Assembly: GCA_017379255.1 (NCBI GenBank)
Contig: JAFNWZ010000095.1
Location: forward strand, 1-9,360
From: Akkermansia sp.
GTDB taxonomy: Bacteria; Verrucomicrobiota; Verrucomicrobiia; Verrucomicrobiales; Akkermansiaceae
Length of the DNA: 9,360 nt
Reading direction: 5' to 3'
Part shown: in pieces, positions 1 to 6,620 of the stretch
How the letters are laid out: every line of letters begins with the position of its first letter
How positions within the stretch are numbered: position 1 is the stretch's first letter
Translations under genes and position numbers: made by a program
Notes under the pieces: generated by a model
Told to the model about the DNA's origin: nothing
The model's input: only the letters and a program-made list of their open reading frames with translations
The model's database searches: none

Positions 1-102
1 GTGAAATTAACTGTTGTTAACTGTATCGGCGTAGCACATTCTTTCTCTCTTTAGTGTTGAATTATTTCTTGAACGATAAAAGATCGAACTTCCACTTGAG
101 AC

Positions 103-131
103 CCCCGGCCCTGCCGTCTGCAGAACCGGGG
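103..131 (-). terminator. GC-rich hairpin after purH, possible terminator
   Basis: The arms CCCCGG (103-108) and CCGGGG (126-131) pair. Inside them CTGC (111-114) pairs with GCAG (120-123) around a five-base loop, with a CC/AA mismatch between the two stems. It lies 19 bases past the purH stop in the direction of transcription. No clear T-run follows on the minus strand, so it may only protect the 3' end or mark a factor-dependent terminator. Confidence 0.4.
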
Positions 132-149
132 ATACTGAAATCTGCTGCT

Positions 150-1706
150 TTAGTGCAGGAAGTGGCGGGCACCGGTGAATACCATGGCGATACCAGCGGC
201 ATCAGCTGCGGCAATCACCTCTTCATCGCGAATGGAGCCACCGGGCTGGATGCAGGCGGTAGCGCCGGCATCGATAGCGGTCTGCAGACCGTCTGCAAAG
301 GGGAACAGACCGTCGGAAGCAATCACGCTGCCCTTGAGGTCAAGCCCGGCCTGACCGGCCTTCCACACGGCAATCTTGGCGGAGTCCACGCGGCTCATCT
401 GACCGGCGCCGATACCCAGGGTACCATTCTTGTTAGTGAACACGATGGCATTGGAGTGCACCTGCTTGCAGACGCGCCAGGCAAAGCGCATAGCCTCCAG
501 CTCCTCAGCCGTGGGAACGCGCTTGGTCACCACCTTGGCTTCCAGGTTATCGAGGCCCATCACTTCGTCATCGCGCTTCACGGTCATGAGGCCACCGGGA
601 GCAGTGCGCACCATGGGCACCTTGCAGAACTCGCGCCAGGCATCCATATTGATGCGCATGATGCGGCAGTTCTTCTTCTTGGTGAGGATGGCGCGGGCCT
701 CGGGCTCATAGTCCGGAGCGATGATAACATCGGTAAAGATAGCACCCACGATGCGGGCCAGAGCCTCTGTCATCGGGCGGTTCATCACAATAACACCGCC
801 GAAGGGAGCCTGTGTATCGGTCTGGTAGGCACGCTTCCAGGCTTCCACAAGGTCTTCATCATCCTGGCCCACACCGCAGGGATTGGTGTGCTTCAGGATG
901 GCCACCGTGGGGCGGCGGAAGTTCATGATGAGGGAAGCAGCTGCATCCAGGTCAAGAATATTGGTGTAGGAGAGTTCCTTACCCTGCAGCTGGGTGAAGA
1001 TGGAGTCAAAGTTACCATACATCACGCTGGGCTGGTGGGGGTTATCACCGTAGCGAAGCGTCTGGTTGAAAGGCAGAGACACCGTAAAGTTGTTCTTGGT
1101 GCTATCCTCGGCGCGGTGGCCCAGGTAGTTGGAGATGGCGGTATCATAGGCGGAAGTGCGCATGAACACCTTCACCGCCAGCTTCTCACGGGTCTTGAGC
1201 GTGGTGTTGCCCTGGTGGTTCTCCATTTCCTCAAGCACAGTATCGTAGTCGGCGGGGTCGGAAACCACCGTCACGGAAGCGTAGTTCTTGGCAGCAGAGC
1301 GCAGCATGGAGGGGCCGCCGATGTCAATCTTCTCGATCGCCTCGGCCAGGGTCACACCCTCCTTGGCGATTGTTTCCTCGAAGGGGTACAGGTTCACGCA
1401 CACCAGATCAATGGTGGGGATGTTGTTATCCTTGGCCTGCTGCTGATGCTCCTCCAGATCGCGGCGCTGGAGCAGACCGCCGTGCACCTTGGGATGCAAC
1501 GTCTTCACACGGCCGTCAAACAACTCAGGAGCCCCCGTGTAGTCGGAAATCTCGGTTACAGGCAAGCCCAGTTCCATAAGGTAGCGGCAGGTGCCGCCGG
1601 TGGAAATAAGCTGAACATTCTGGGCCACCAGGCCCTTGGCAAACTTATCAAGCCCGGTCTTGTCCGATACGGAAAGCAGGGCGCGCTGAATTCGTGTGGT
1701 TTCCAT
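150..1706 (-). CDS. purH: Bifunctional AICAR formyltransferase / IMP cyclohydrolase (PurH)
   Basis: This cytosolic enzyme catalyses the last two steps of de novo purine synthesis: 10-formyl-THF-dependent formylation of AICAR, then ring closure to IMP. The 518-residue length is normal for the family. The N-terminal MGS-like cyclohydrolase domain (about 1-150) shows LSVSDKTGL (11-19), LISTGGT (33-39) and the [14 protein letters not shown] block (64-77). The C-terminal AICAR transformylase domain carries LRYGDNPHQ, the catalytic-type [29 protein letters not shown] and the closing QPGGSIRD...[11 protein letters not shown] chose the ATG at 1706 because homology begins at once after it; the frame could extend to a TTG at 1763, but that lies upstream of the predicted transcription start. 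No close Shine-Dalgarno is visible (GGAG is 15 bases away). No interruptions are seen, and codon use is GC-richer than in the small genes to the right. Confidence 0.97.
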   Translation of the reverse strand: METTRIQRALLSVSDKTGLDKFAKGLVAQNVQLISTGGTCRYLMELGLPVTEISDYTGAPELFDGRVKTLHPKVHGGLLQRRDLEEHQQQAKDNNIPTIDLVCVNLYPFEETIAKEGVTLAEAIEKIDIGGPSMLRSAAKNYASVTVVSDPADYDTVLEEMENHQGNTTLKTREKLAVKVFMRTSAYDTAISNYLGHRAEDSTKNNFTVSLPFNQTLRYGDNPHQPSVMYGNFDSIFTQLQGKELSYTNILDLDAAASLIMNFRRPTVAILKHTNPCGVGQDDEDLVEAWKRAYQTDTQAPFGGVIVMNRPMTEALARIVGAIFTDVIIAPDYEPEARAILTKKKNCRIMRINMDAWREFCKVPMVRTAPGGLMTVKRDDEVMGLDNLEAKVVTKRVPTAEELEAMRFAWRVCKQVHSNAIVFTNKNGTLGIGAGQMSRVDSAKIAVWKAGQAGLDLKGSVIASDGLFPFADGLQTAIDAGATACIQPGGSIRDEEVIAAADAAGIAMVFTGARHFLH

Positions 1707-1741
1707 GATAGATTCTGGTTGCTCCGCGAAAGCGGCGGCGT

Positions 1742-1770
1742 AAGGTACTATGTTCCGGTACAAAATGCAA
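1742..1770 (-). promoter_or_regulatory. Candidate sigma70-type promoter for purH
   Basis: On the minus strand TTGCAT (1770-1765) and TACCTT (1747-1742) are separated by exactly 17 bases. They lie about 36 bases upstream of the ATG at 1706. Both boxes match consensus at only about half their positions, so support is mainly spacing and location. No purine operator or riboswitch is recognisable in the short leader. Confidence 0.3.
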
Positions 1771-2028
1771 GCCCAAAATCACAAAGGAAATCATTTTTAA
1801 CTCATGAGCTCCTCATCGCCAACAGGCCGCTCTCAAATTCCTGCAGCATAGCCAGTTGGCAACACGCCACCGAATTGTTACCCGGCATTCAGAGCGAAGC
1901 ACTTCACCCCTGCCCGTTCTTTACAAAGGGAACAGAAACCTCCGCTTCGGCAAATCACAATCAAGCGAAAATCTTTTGAGGCACACTCGCAGTTCCGCCC
2001 CTCAAAAGCCACTCAAAACAAAAAAGGC
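1771..2028. other. Intergenic stretch with a 9-bp inverted repeat, no convincing gene
   Basis: No gene is supportable here. The clearest structure is CTTTTGAGG (1973-1981) facing CCTCAAAAG (2000-2008) across an 18-base loop. On the minus strand there are only short open stretches (28-43 codons), one of them cysteine-containing, without a Shine-Dalgarno or recognisable similarity; they could be debris of a lost gene or chance. Confidence 0.4.
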
Positions 2029-2056
2029 TTGATTTCATCAAAAATTGAGCTATCAT
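2029..2056 (+). promoter_or_regulatory. Sigma70-like promoter in front of the structured element
   Basis: TTGATT (2029-2034) and TATCAT (2051-2056) are separated by 16 bases. The expected start, about seven bases after the -10 box, falls at 2063-2064. That is exactly where the 5' arm of the long closing stem of the next feature begins, which makes the pair more persuasive than either alone. Confidence 0.45.
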
Positions 2057-2063
2057 CCTTTCC

Positions 2064-2156
2064 GGGTGCTTTTCAAGCTAACGTGTTGTTTATTATTAAT
2101 TGAGAGAAAAACATAGGGTGTTGGCATAATGCCAACGGCAACACGGAAAAGCACCC
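2064..2156 (+). ncRNA. Putative small structured RNA (or MITE-like element)
   Basis: An 11-bp perfect closing stem joins GGGTGCTTTTC (2064-2074) and GAAAAGCACCC (2146-2156). Inside it CGTGTTG (2082-2088) pairs with CAACACG (2139-2145), directly abutting the outer stem on the 3' side. A third hairpin, GTTGGC-ATAAT-GCCAAC (2120-2136), sits just before that. Nearly the whole 3' half is therefore paired, while 2089-2119 is an A/T-rich single strand. A T-rich run (2158-2170) follows. It matches no RNA family I recognise (not SRP, 6S, tmRNA or tRNA). Alternatively, the arms could be terminal inverted repeats of a roughly 95-bp mobile element, since CTTTC occurs one base outside each end (2058-2062 and 2158-2162). 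Confidence 0.45.
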
Positions 2157-2172
2157 ACTTTCTGTTTTTACA

Positions 2173-2449
2173 TATCTGGCAGGAAAATGAGCATTATCAC
2201 TCTCATAGCACTGTTCACACGCACAACGAGTCCCAAATTCACTAATAATAATCTGGAGACCCCCTAACAAATCAGACCAGCTCCACAAAACGCCTCACAG
2301 AACGAACAAAACGTTACCCTTGACGTATTAAAAGGAAAGTCCGAACGATGCATGGCACGTGAAGCAGCCTTTTATCAAACCAGCCGCTTGAAGAGAAAAA
2401 AATCGAGACTTTCGCATTTGTCTTGGAGAGCCAACTAGTATGCAGCTAT
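2173..2449. other. Gene-free leader region before the zinc-ribbon gene
   Basis: I see no convincing gene. A -35-like TTGACG (2320-2325) has no good -10 box 16-18 bases on. AATAATAA (2245-2252) can pair with the TTATTATT at 2090-2097, which is weak and AT-only. GGAGAG (2425-2430) is a good Shine-Dalgarno, but it is spaced for an ATG at 2440 in another frame (a ten-residue mini-ORF ending at 2472) rather than for the gene at 2450. Confidence 0.35.
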
Positions 2450-2857
2450 ATGAAGAGATATCCTATATATAAAAAATACCTCACAGGCTGGGTAACCCTT
2501 GCTTTAGTCGTAATACCTATGATTCTAGGAATTACGTGGATGCACCATAAATATCCCAATGAGATTGAAATATTAGGTTTCCTTATTTCTGCTTCCTTGA
2601 TTGTAGTTGTCTTAGTATATCGCTCTTTCTTTAGATTAAAATGTCCGCGTTGCAGCCACTATTCAATGCAATTATTCCATGTAGAAGATGAGGAAAGTAC
2701 AGGGATTTCTATATCCACCTCATATGTATATCAAACATGTTATGTGTCGTGTAAAAACTGTGGAAAAGTTATGGAGACCGACCTTGGTTTCAAACACAAT
2801 ATTTTTTTCAAAGGCATCCCCGTACAATTAAAGGACTCCCCCCTCGATTACAAGTAA
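2450..2857 (+). CDS. Small two-TM membrane protein with a C-terminal zinc ribbon
   Basis: I do not recognise this 135-residue family. It has two predicted membrane segments (about 14-30 and 41-57) with a short loop between them, then a soluble part. That part carries two CxxC knuckles, CPRC (65-68, followed by H70) and CKNC (101-104), the layout of a zinc ribbon, plus an extra C97 between them. The charge pattern puts the ribbon in the cytoplasm. The start is uncertain: the frame opens at TTG 2423, but ATG 2450 gives a normal basic N-terminus, and the only good Shine-Dalgarno (2425-2430) is too far from it. The gene is visibly AT-richer than purH and stands alone, converging with the decayed Rhs module. 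An immunity or accessory role is possible but unsupported. Confidence 0.65.
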   Translation: MKRYPIYKKYLTGWVTLALVVIPMILGITWMHHKYPNEIEILGFLISASLIVVVLVYRSFFRLKCPRCSHYSMQLFHVEDEESTGISISTSYVYQTCYVSCKNCGKVMETDLGFKHNIFFKGIPVQLKDSPLDYK

Positions 2858-2897
2858 GAATGCAGACATATCGCCTATGCGCCCTTTCAGAAACAAA

Positions 2898-2939
2898 AAG
2901 CCCACGCGAACTTTAATTTCCGCGTGAGCTTGTGTTTTT
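2898..2939. terminator. Bidirectional intrinsic terminator between convergent genes
   Basis: The arms AAGCCCACGCG (2898-2908) and CGCGTGAGCTT (2921-2931) form an 11-bp stem with a 12-base AT-rich loop. Read on the minus strand, the single irregular pair becomes a G-U wobble and the stem ends in TTTTTGTTTC. Read on the plus strand it is followed by GTGTTTTT. It therefore best serves the minus-strand Rhs module, whose last stop is only 21 bases away, and also ends the plus-strand zinc-ribbon gene. Confidence 0.85.
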
Positions 2940-2951
2940 ATGAGAACTTAA

Positions 2952-4589
2952 TTAGATTGGTTTAATGCTGGAACCTTCTCCTTTAATTCCTCCAGCCACA
3001 TAGACAGTTGGATTTAACTGCCATGCGGTAGAATAAGTAATATCTGCCCAATCATTCTTCGACTTTGCAGGAATGCTTATACCAACTTCGATTCCGATTC
3101 CGCTTAATGTAAGTTAAGCCATCCCGGAAATCTTGGATTCGGTATAGTAGAAGCATTGATCTACATGACCGACACTTAAATTCGGGCCTACGTTTAAAAA
3201 TGTGCCTGAATAACAAAAAAATATATATTAGCCATTGTTCCGATATAGCTCACATGCATTCTTTGTTAAATCCCAGCCGTAGGTGTACCATGTACCATCT
3301 TTCTGGATGGCTAGCGGGCGGGTAGCGATGGGTTGGGTGGGATCCCAGGTAATGAACCAGAGTGCCGGATGGCTGCTGCGAGTGAGGTCGAGCGTGGCGA
3401 TTTGTAGGTAGCCACGGTAGATGTAACGCTGGTGAAGAGTTACTGTACCGTTTACTGTCACCTTTTTATACGCTCGGCGGCCCATGCTGTCGTAGGAGCA
3501 TTCCACCACGGTGTTGCTTTCCGTATTGGAAAAGCTCACGGGGCGGTTTTCTGCATTATAGATGACTTCCCAGATACCCGTTTCTGTTTTGATGCGGGTT
3601 TGGTTGCCGTCGGCATCGAACTGCGGGGTGAAATCCCCCACTGCGGTGTACTGGTTGAGCGCATTGGCGGTGTAAGTGGTGGATTCGCCCCCCTCCGTTG
3701 CAGTAATGCGGTTACCGATATTGTCGTAATTGTACTGATAATCCTCACCGCTTACCTGTGCAGCCGTCAGTTCGGAGCGGGTGTTATGAGTGAAGCCATC
3801 ATCTACTACCGTTCCCTGGCGGGCGGTGTTACGCGCGGTAGGCCGACCGAGGGTGTCGTACATGTACTCGCGTTGCGCTACGAGTGTTGTGCCACGGTGG
3901 TATGCCATGCCCGTAAGCAGGTCGCGGTGTTCCTCATAGCTCTGAGTCAAAGTCATATCGTTGGGCTTGGTGAGCCTGTGCAGCAGGTTGCTACCGTTCA
4001 GGTATTCATAACCGAACAGCTTTTCTGCACCGCCGTGTACAAATCCTGCACTGTTGATGCGACCGTCCGTGCCGTAGCCGGTCGTAACGGCGTGCTGCGT
4101 CGTACCGTTCTTGCTGTAGACGAAACCGGTGGAGCGTCCCATCGTGTCCAGCGTTTCGGTGATGAGGTGGGTATCGCCATCCATCGAAAGGCTGTCGCTC
4201 ACTCGTTCGCCATATGTGTTATAGCTGAATGTACGCGTGCCGCTGTCATCCACAACTCGGGTAGCTTGCCCCAGATGACTGTAGCTGAACTGCCGTGGCG
4301 TTGTTTCATCGCTATACGTAGTTCCTATATGCAGACCTCGAAGTTGCTCGTAGCTGTGTGTCTTCACATTACCGCGGGCATCCGTCTCGGTAGCGAGGCG
4401 GTTGTAGGCATCGTATGTCTTCAGCACCGAAGTATTATCCGCGTAGTTCTTAGACATTTCAAGGCCTGTTGTGGCATGGAAAGCCCAAGTGGTTTCATCA
4501 TAGTCGCTGCACTCGCTCGGGTCGGTGGTGATTACCTCCCCATCGGCGCGGAAAGTGCGTAGGGATGTCATGTTGTCCATGTCATCGTA
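2952..4589 (-). pseudogene. Decayed Rhs/YD-repeat module: start-less core fragment plus a different tail
   Basis: The stretch 4589-3231 encodes about 453 residues of Rhs core, many of them identical to the complete copy at 8885-7497; ten codons are missing in two places. Homology starts abruptly at YDDM, two codons after an in-frame TAA (4596-4598), with no start signal or Shine-Dalgarno (the first ATG is at 4580). At the core end the frame reads CELYRNNG, then TAA (3228-3230), where the complete copy reads on into GYIS. The last core segment (through GRWISRD to DTLGN) is absent. The same frame then continues: FLNVGPNLSVGHVDQCFYY, a second TAA after KISGMA, then LTLSGIGIEVGISIPAK to the final TAA at 2952-2954. 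The tail is about 90 codons, rich in Gly/Ser/Val and beta-like. I infer a displaced Rhs tail module joined by deletion and now broken; the open part could still be expressed as a fragment. Confidence 0.8.
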
Positions 4590-4678
4590 CTCGCGTTAAT
4601 GGAATGTGGTCACATGGTGATATGAAAATTCAAATTCTACAAATATTGGGCTTGGCCCGAAAATCATTAAGTATTATA

Positions 4679-4707
4679 TTGACATACGCTTCCTTTTTGT
4701 ATATTTT
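4679..4707 (+). promoter_or_regulatory. Promoter for the coiled-coil membrane gene
   Basis: A perfect -35 box TTGACA (4679-4684) is followed after 17 bases by TATTTT (4702-4707), a four-of-six -10 box. The predicted start near 4714 leaves a leader of roughly 68 bases before the ATG at 4782. This is the best-matching promoter in the window. Confidence 0.65.
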
Positions 4708-4714
4708 CTGAGTG

Positions 4715-4755
4715 CGCTCATGGCGTGGGAAGGCAACGCCTATAGCGCGTGAGCG
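4715..4755 (+). promoter_or_regulatory. Leader hairpin at the very start of the predicted transcript
   Basis: CGCTCA (4715-4720) pairs with TGAGCG (4750-4755), and inside it GGCGT (4722-4726) pairs with ACGCC (4736-4740) around a nine-base loop. It begins at the predicted transcription start and ends 26 bases before the start codon. No T-run follows, so it is not a simple attenuator; stabilisation or control of translation are possible. Confidence 0.4.
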
Positions 4756-4781
4756 TATTACACTAACATAAATCACATGAT

Positions 4782-5291
4782 ATGAATGACTACATTATTC
4801 AAGCTCTAATCTCACTTCCTATTGGAGGCATAGCGGCATGGATCGGACAAATCTGGGCTACAAACATAGCAGCTAAGAAAGCATCTGAACAGCAGAAGGA
4901 AATAGAACAGATGAAAAACCAATTGCTAGCACGCCAGAATGTCTTTCGCATGCAATTTGAAAAGGAATTCCATATTTATGAGAGTTTATGTTCCAGGATT
5001 TCTGCGATACGCAACTCTCTAGCAGAAATACGATATAGAGATGAAGAGCGTATTTTAAATGAACAGCAAACTCGAATTCTGAAGCAAATTAATGATTACA
5101 AGGACTATGTCCACGAGCACGAGGCATTCATGAGCCAGACCGTCTACGATCATGCTGAGAAATTAGTTTCTATGTTTATGAAACTTGGTAGCCGACAGGA
5201 AGTTTCTTTCTATCAGAACTTAGATATGGAAACCAAGCTTTTTTTTAGTACCGTACGGTCACATATTCGTTCGCTCAATGCGATTGCATGA
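4782..5291 (+). CDS. Membrane-anchored coiled-coil protein, function unknown
   Basis: This 169-residue protein begins with a hydrophobic helix (about 5-25, ALISLPIGGIAAWIGQIW) and lacks a signal-peptidase site. A charged Gln/Lys/Glu helix follows at once (about 28-60, likely coiled coil), then a mainly helical domain with QFEKEFHIYESL and DYKDYVHEHEAF. The layout resembles small hypothetical inner-membrane proteins with an N-terminal anchor and a cytoplasmic helical body; I cannot name a family. The start at 4782 is the first in-frame ATG and precedes the hydrophobic helix, but no Shine-Dalgarno is visible (ATCACATGAT lies upstream). The gene is a self-contained unit with its own promoter, leader hairpin and strong terminator. 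It lies between the two Rhs copies on the opposite strand, and its composition is AT-rich. Confidence 0.8.
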   Translation: MNDYIIQALISLPIGGIAAWIGQIWATNIAAKKASEQQKEIEQMKNQLLARQNVFRMQFEKEFHIYESLCSRISAIRNSLAEIRYRDEERILNEQQTRILKQINDYKDYVHEHEAFMSQTVYDHAEKLVSMFMKLGSRQEVSFYQNLDMETKLFFSTVRSHIRSLNAIA

Positions 5292-5340
5292 ACTGGGTTT
5301 GGCCCCGTAAATTGAGCTTATCCCCTGAAATCAAGGCACA

Positions 5341-5384
5341 AAAAAAAGGAGCGGTCGTTACCGATTTGGTAACGACCGCTTTTT
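5341..5384 (+). terminator. Strong intrinsic terminator
   Basis: A perfect 13-bp stem AGCGGTCGTTACC (5350-5362) / GGTAACGACCGCT (5368-5380) with loop GATTT is followed by TTTT (5381-5384) and preceded by a run of A (5340-5347). It closes the transcription unit of the coiled-coil gene 50-odd bases after its stop. The upstream A-run would also let it work on the minus strand. Confidence 0.92.
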
Positions 5385-5481
5385 AGTAGCCTTTTTGTGA
5401 CTGTGAATTTTAGCAACTCCGACACGTTGCATATAAACGACTTATGAAAATTGATGCTGTTTTCTAAAAATCACCCCGAAA

Positions 5482-5557
5482 TTTGGCTCGACTCATAACA
5501 GTTGCAGGAAGTTTTGGAAAAGACTTGTTATAGAGGCTTTACAAAACACGTTAACAT
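5482..5557 (+). repeat. Diverged direct repeat, copy A
   Basis: This copy runs from TTTGGCTCGACTCATAAC to AAAACACGTTAACATT. Roughly three quarters of its bases match copy B about 390 bases downstream, with the best conservation at CGACT.ATAAC, TTGCAG.AAGTTT and AAAACRCGTTAACATT. It precedes the first gene remnant. It reads open only in short stretches, so it is probably old upstream or non-coding sequence of the duplicated unit. Confidence 0.7.
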
Positions 5558-5609
5558 TACATACCAGCATGCTCATTGAGGTGATTTATGACGTGATTTA
5601 GGGATAAAC

Positions 5610-5777
5610 ATGTTGCATTCTGGTGAGCTGCCGCCTCGGGTAGATGTACTCGAATGCGGCTACAAGAGGGAAGATGGGATTTACCCCACCCTCACCCACA
5701 TCAGCTGGAAAGCCACCGGCTACCAAATCGGTGGTAACAACTTCTTCGGGCTACCTACCAAGCGCCGGGGTGAATAA
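5610..5777 (+). pseudogene. 3'-end remnant A of an unrecognised gene (GGNNFF...KRRGE)
   Basis: An open stretch of 55 codons ends REDGIYPTLTHISWKATGYQ-IGGNNFFGLPTKRRGE-stop. Its last 30 or so codons align with the second remnant downstream and share the motif GGNNFF, the KRR.E ending and the stop position. No Shine-Dalgarno precedes the ATG at 5610, and a TGA lies eight codons upstream, so this looks like the 3' end of a larger gene. The FFVRPVK wording of the sister copy loosely recalls the ends of secreted FISUMP or lectin-like domains, but that is not enough to assign. It could alternatively be a real small peptide gene. Confidence 0.5.
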
Positions 5778-5869
5778 AACTCCCCTTTCAGCTGGTTCTA
5801 CATCGGCTTTTTCTCGTTGCTACATTAGCACTTTCTTTCGCATGAATTGAGGCTTAACGGATTTTTTAG

Positions 5870-5949
5870 AATTCGGGTCGACTTATAACGGATTGCAGAA
5901 AGTTTCAGAAAATACTTATTTTCAGAGTTTTATAAAACGCGTTAACATT
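5870..5949 (+). repeat. Diverged direct repeat, copy B
   Basis: This is the partner of the repeat at 5482-5557, running from AATTCGGGTCGACTTATAAC to AAAACGCGTTAACATT. Its last bases are the best preserved. It stands 120 bases before the end of the second gene remnant, against 220 for copy A, so the unit between repeat and stop has shrunk here. Confidence 0.7.
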
Positions 5950-6071
5950 GGGTCGTAGAGAGATTCCGGTCAATACATCTGGCTGAAGTAGGAATACCTT
6001 CCTTTATCCAAATCAGCCCAATTGGGGGCAACAACTTCTTTGTACGCCCAGTCAAACGTCGGAGTGAATAA
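5946..6071 (+). pseudogene. 3'-end remnant B of the same unrecognised gene (GGNNFFVRPVKRRSE)
   Basis: The frame is open from a TAA at 5943-5945 and ends AEVGIPSFIQIS-PIGGNNFFVRPVKRRSE-stop. Relative to remnant A it lacks about six codons in frame (around WKATGY) but keeps the reading frame, the GGNNFF motif and the stop. Many differences are third-position changes within this block (GGTGGTAACAACTTCTTC against GGGGGCAACAACTTCTTT), which suggests that the ancestral sequence was coding. There is no start codon or ribosome site, so it is a fragment. Confidence 0.5.
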
Positions 6072-6120
6072 GCATTCTATTCTCGGTCAAGCGAAGCGAT
6101 TACGTAATTGAACGGTAAAA

Positions 6121-6555
6121 TTAGTATGACAATCTATTTAGATACATCTGATATATAGAAACGAATGAAACATTACCTCCTTCACCTTCCTTCAATGTTG
6201 AAAAATTTACTGAAGGAAATCTGAATTCAGAATGGTGCGAATTAGGTGTCTCTAGCGATATATGTCGATTACCTCCATATAAAAGAGCATCTGACGTATC
6301 GAGGTATCCATCGCTAAAACCTGTAATACTAAACTCTGTTTCTTTTCCGTTTAAACATACAGCACAACACGCAAACTGCTTATCGTAGCACAATAATTCC
6401 AGTGATATAATTTTAGGAACTACACAAAACTTATACCATTTTAGTCTACCAACTGTTAACACCGTTGAAACACCATGGATAACAATCAGCGCAATGTATA
6501 TTGCTATAATAAGGCTAGTCGCTAATATTTTTTTGTTTATCTCTTTTTTCACCAT
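6121..6555 (-). CDS. Small single-TM protein behind the Rhs gene, candidate immunity protein
   Basis: This 144-residue protein has a basic N-terminus (MVKKEINKK), one strong membrane helix (about 10-32) and a C-terminal part of about 110 residues. The C-terminal part holds a cysteine cluster (C44, C56, C63, C64, C67) and later polar, beta-like segments. I recognise no family. The ATG at 6555 is preceded only by a distant GGAGA (18 bases), so translation may depend on the upstream gene. It is the next gene after the Rhs stop, same strand, 119 bases away, and AT-rich like the Rhs tail. In polymorphic-toxin loci that place is usually held by the cognate immunity gene, and a membrane-anchored form would fit a toxin acting in the envelope. 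This is inference from position alone. No terminator is visible after its stop. Confidence 0.7.
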   Translation of the reverse strand: MVKKEINKKILATSLIIAIYIALIVIHGVSTVLTVGRLKWYKFCVVPKIISLELLCYDKQFACCAVCLNGKETEFSITGFSDGYLDTSDALLYGGNRHISLETPNSHHSEFRFPSVNFSTLKEGEGGNVSFVSIYQMYLNRLSY

Positions 6556-6620
6556 GTGTACATATTTCTACGGTCTCCATATTTTAGACATGCAAAAAAA
6601 CAATTTCGTTCAATTTTTTG

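Noticed and set aside
1707..1763. Upstream TTG start for purH adding 19 residues
   Set aside because: The extra residues are outside family homology and the TTG lies upstream of the predicted transcription start; ATG 1706 directly precedes the conserved N-terminus.
54..1979. 641-codon open frame on the plus strand
   Set aside because: It lies antisense to purH, whose family motifs are unmistakable; the frame is a codon-bias shadow with low-complexity Gly/His/Leu-rich translation.
2073..2288. 71-codon cysteine-containing minus-strand frame
   Set aside because: It begins at TTG without a ribosome site, overlaps the structured element antisense and shows no recognisable domain.
2297..2343. RNase P RNA-like words (AGGAAAGTCCG at 2333-2343, CACAGAACGA at 2296-2305)
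   Set aside because: The order is reversed and the spacing far too short for rnpB; no P-stem structure could be built around them, so I take it as coincidence.
3432..4562. Long plus-strand open frame opposite the Rhs fragment
   Set aside because: It is a shadow of the YD-repeat coding on the minus strand; the equivalent plus-strand frame appears again opposite the intact Rhs (7698-8630).
5644..5850. 68-codon plus-strand frame across the first gene remnant
   Set aside because: It is out of frame with the stretch that is conserved between the two remnants, and it starts inside the conserved frame.
5482..5949. CRISPR or tandem-array interpretation of the repeats
   Set aside because: There are only two copies, they are diverged, and they are separated by about 390 bases that include coding remnants.
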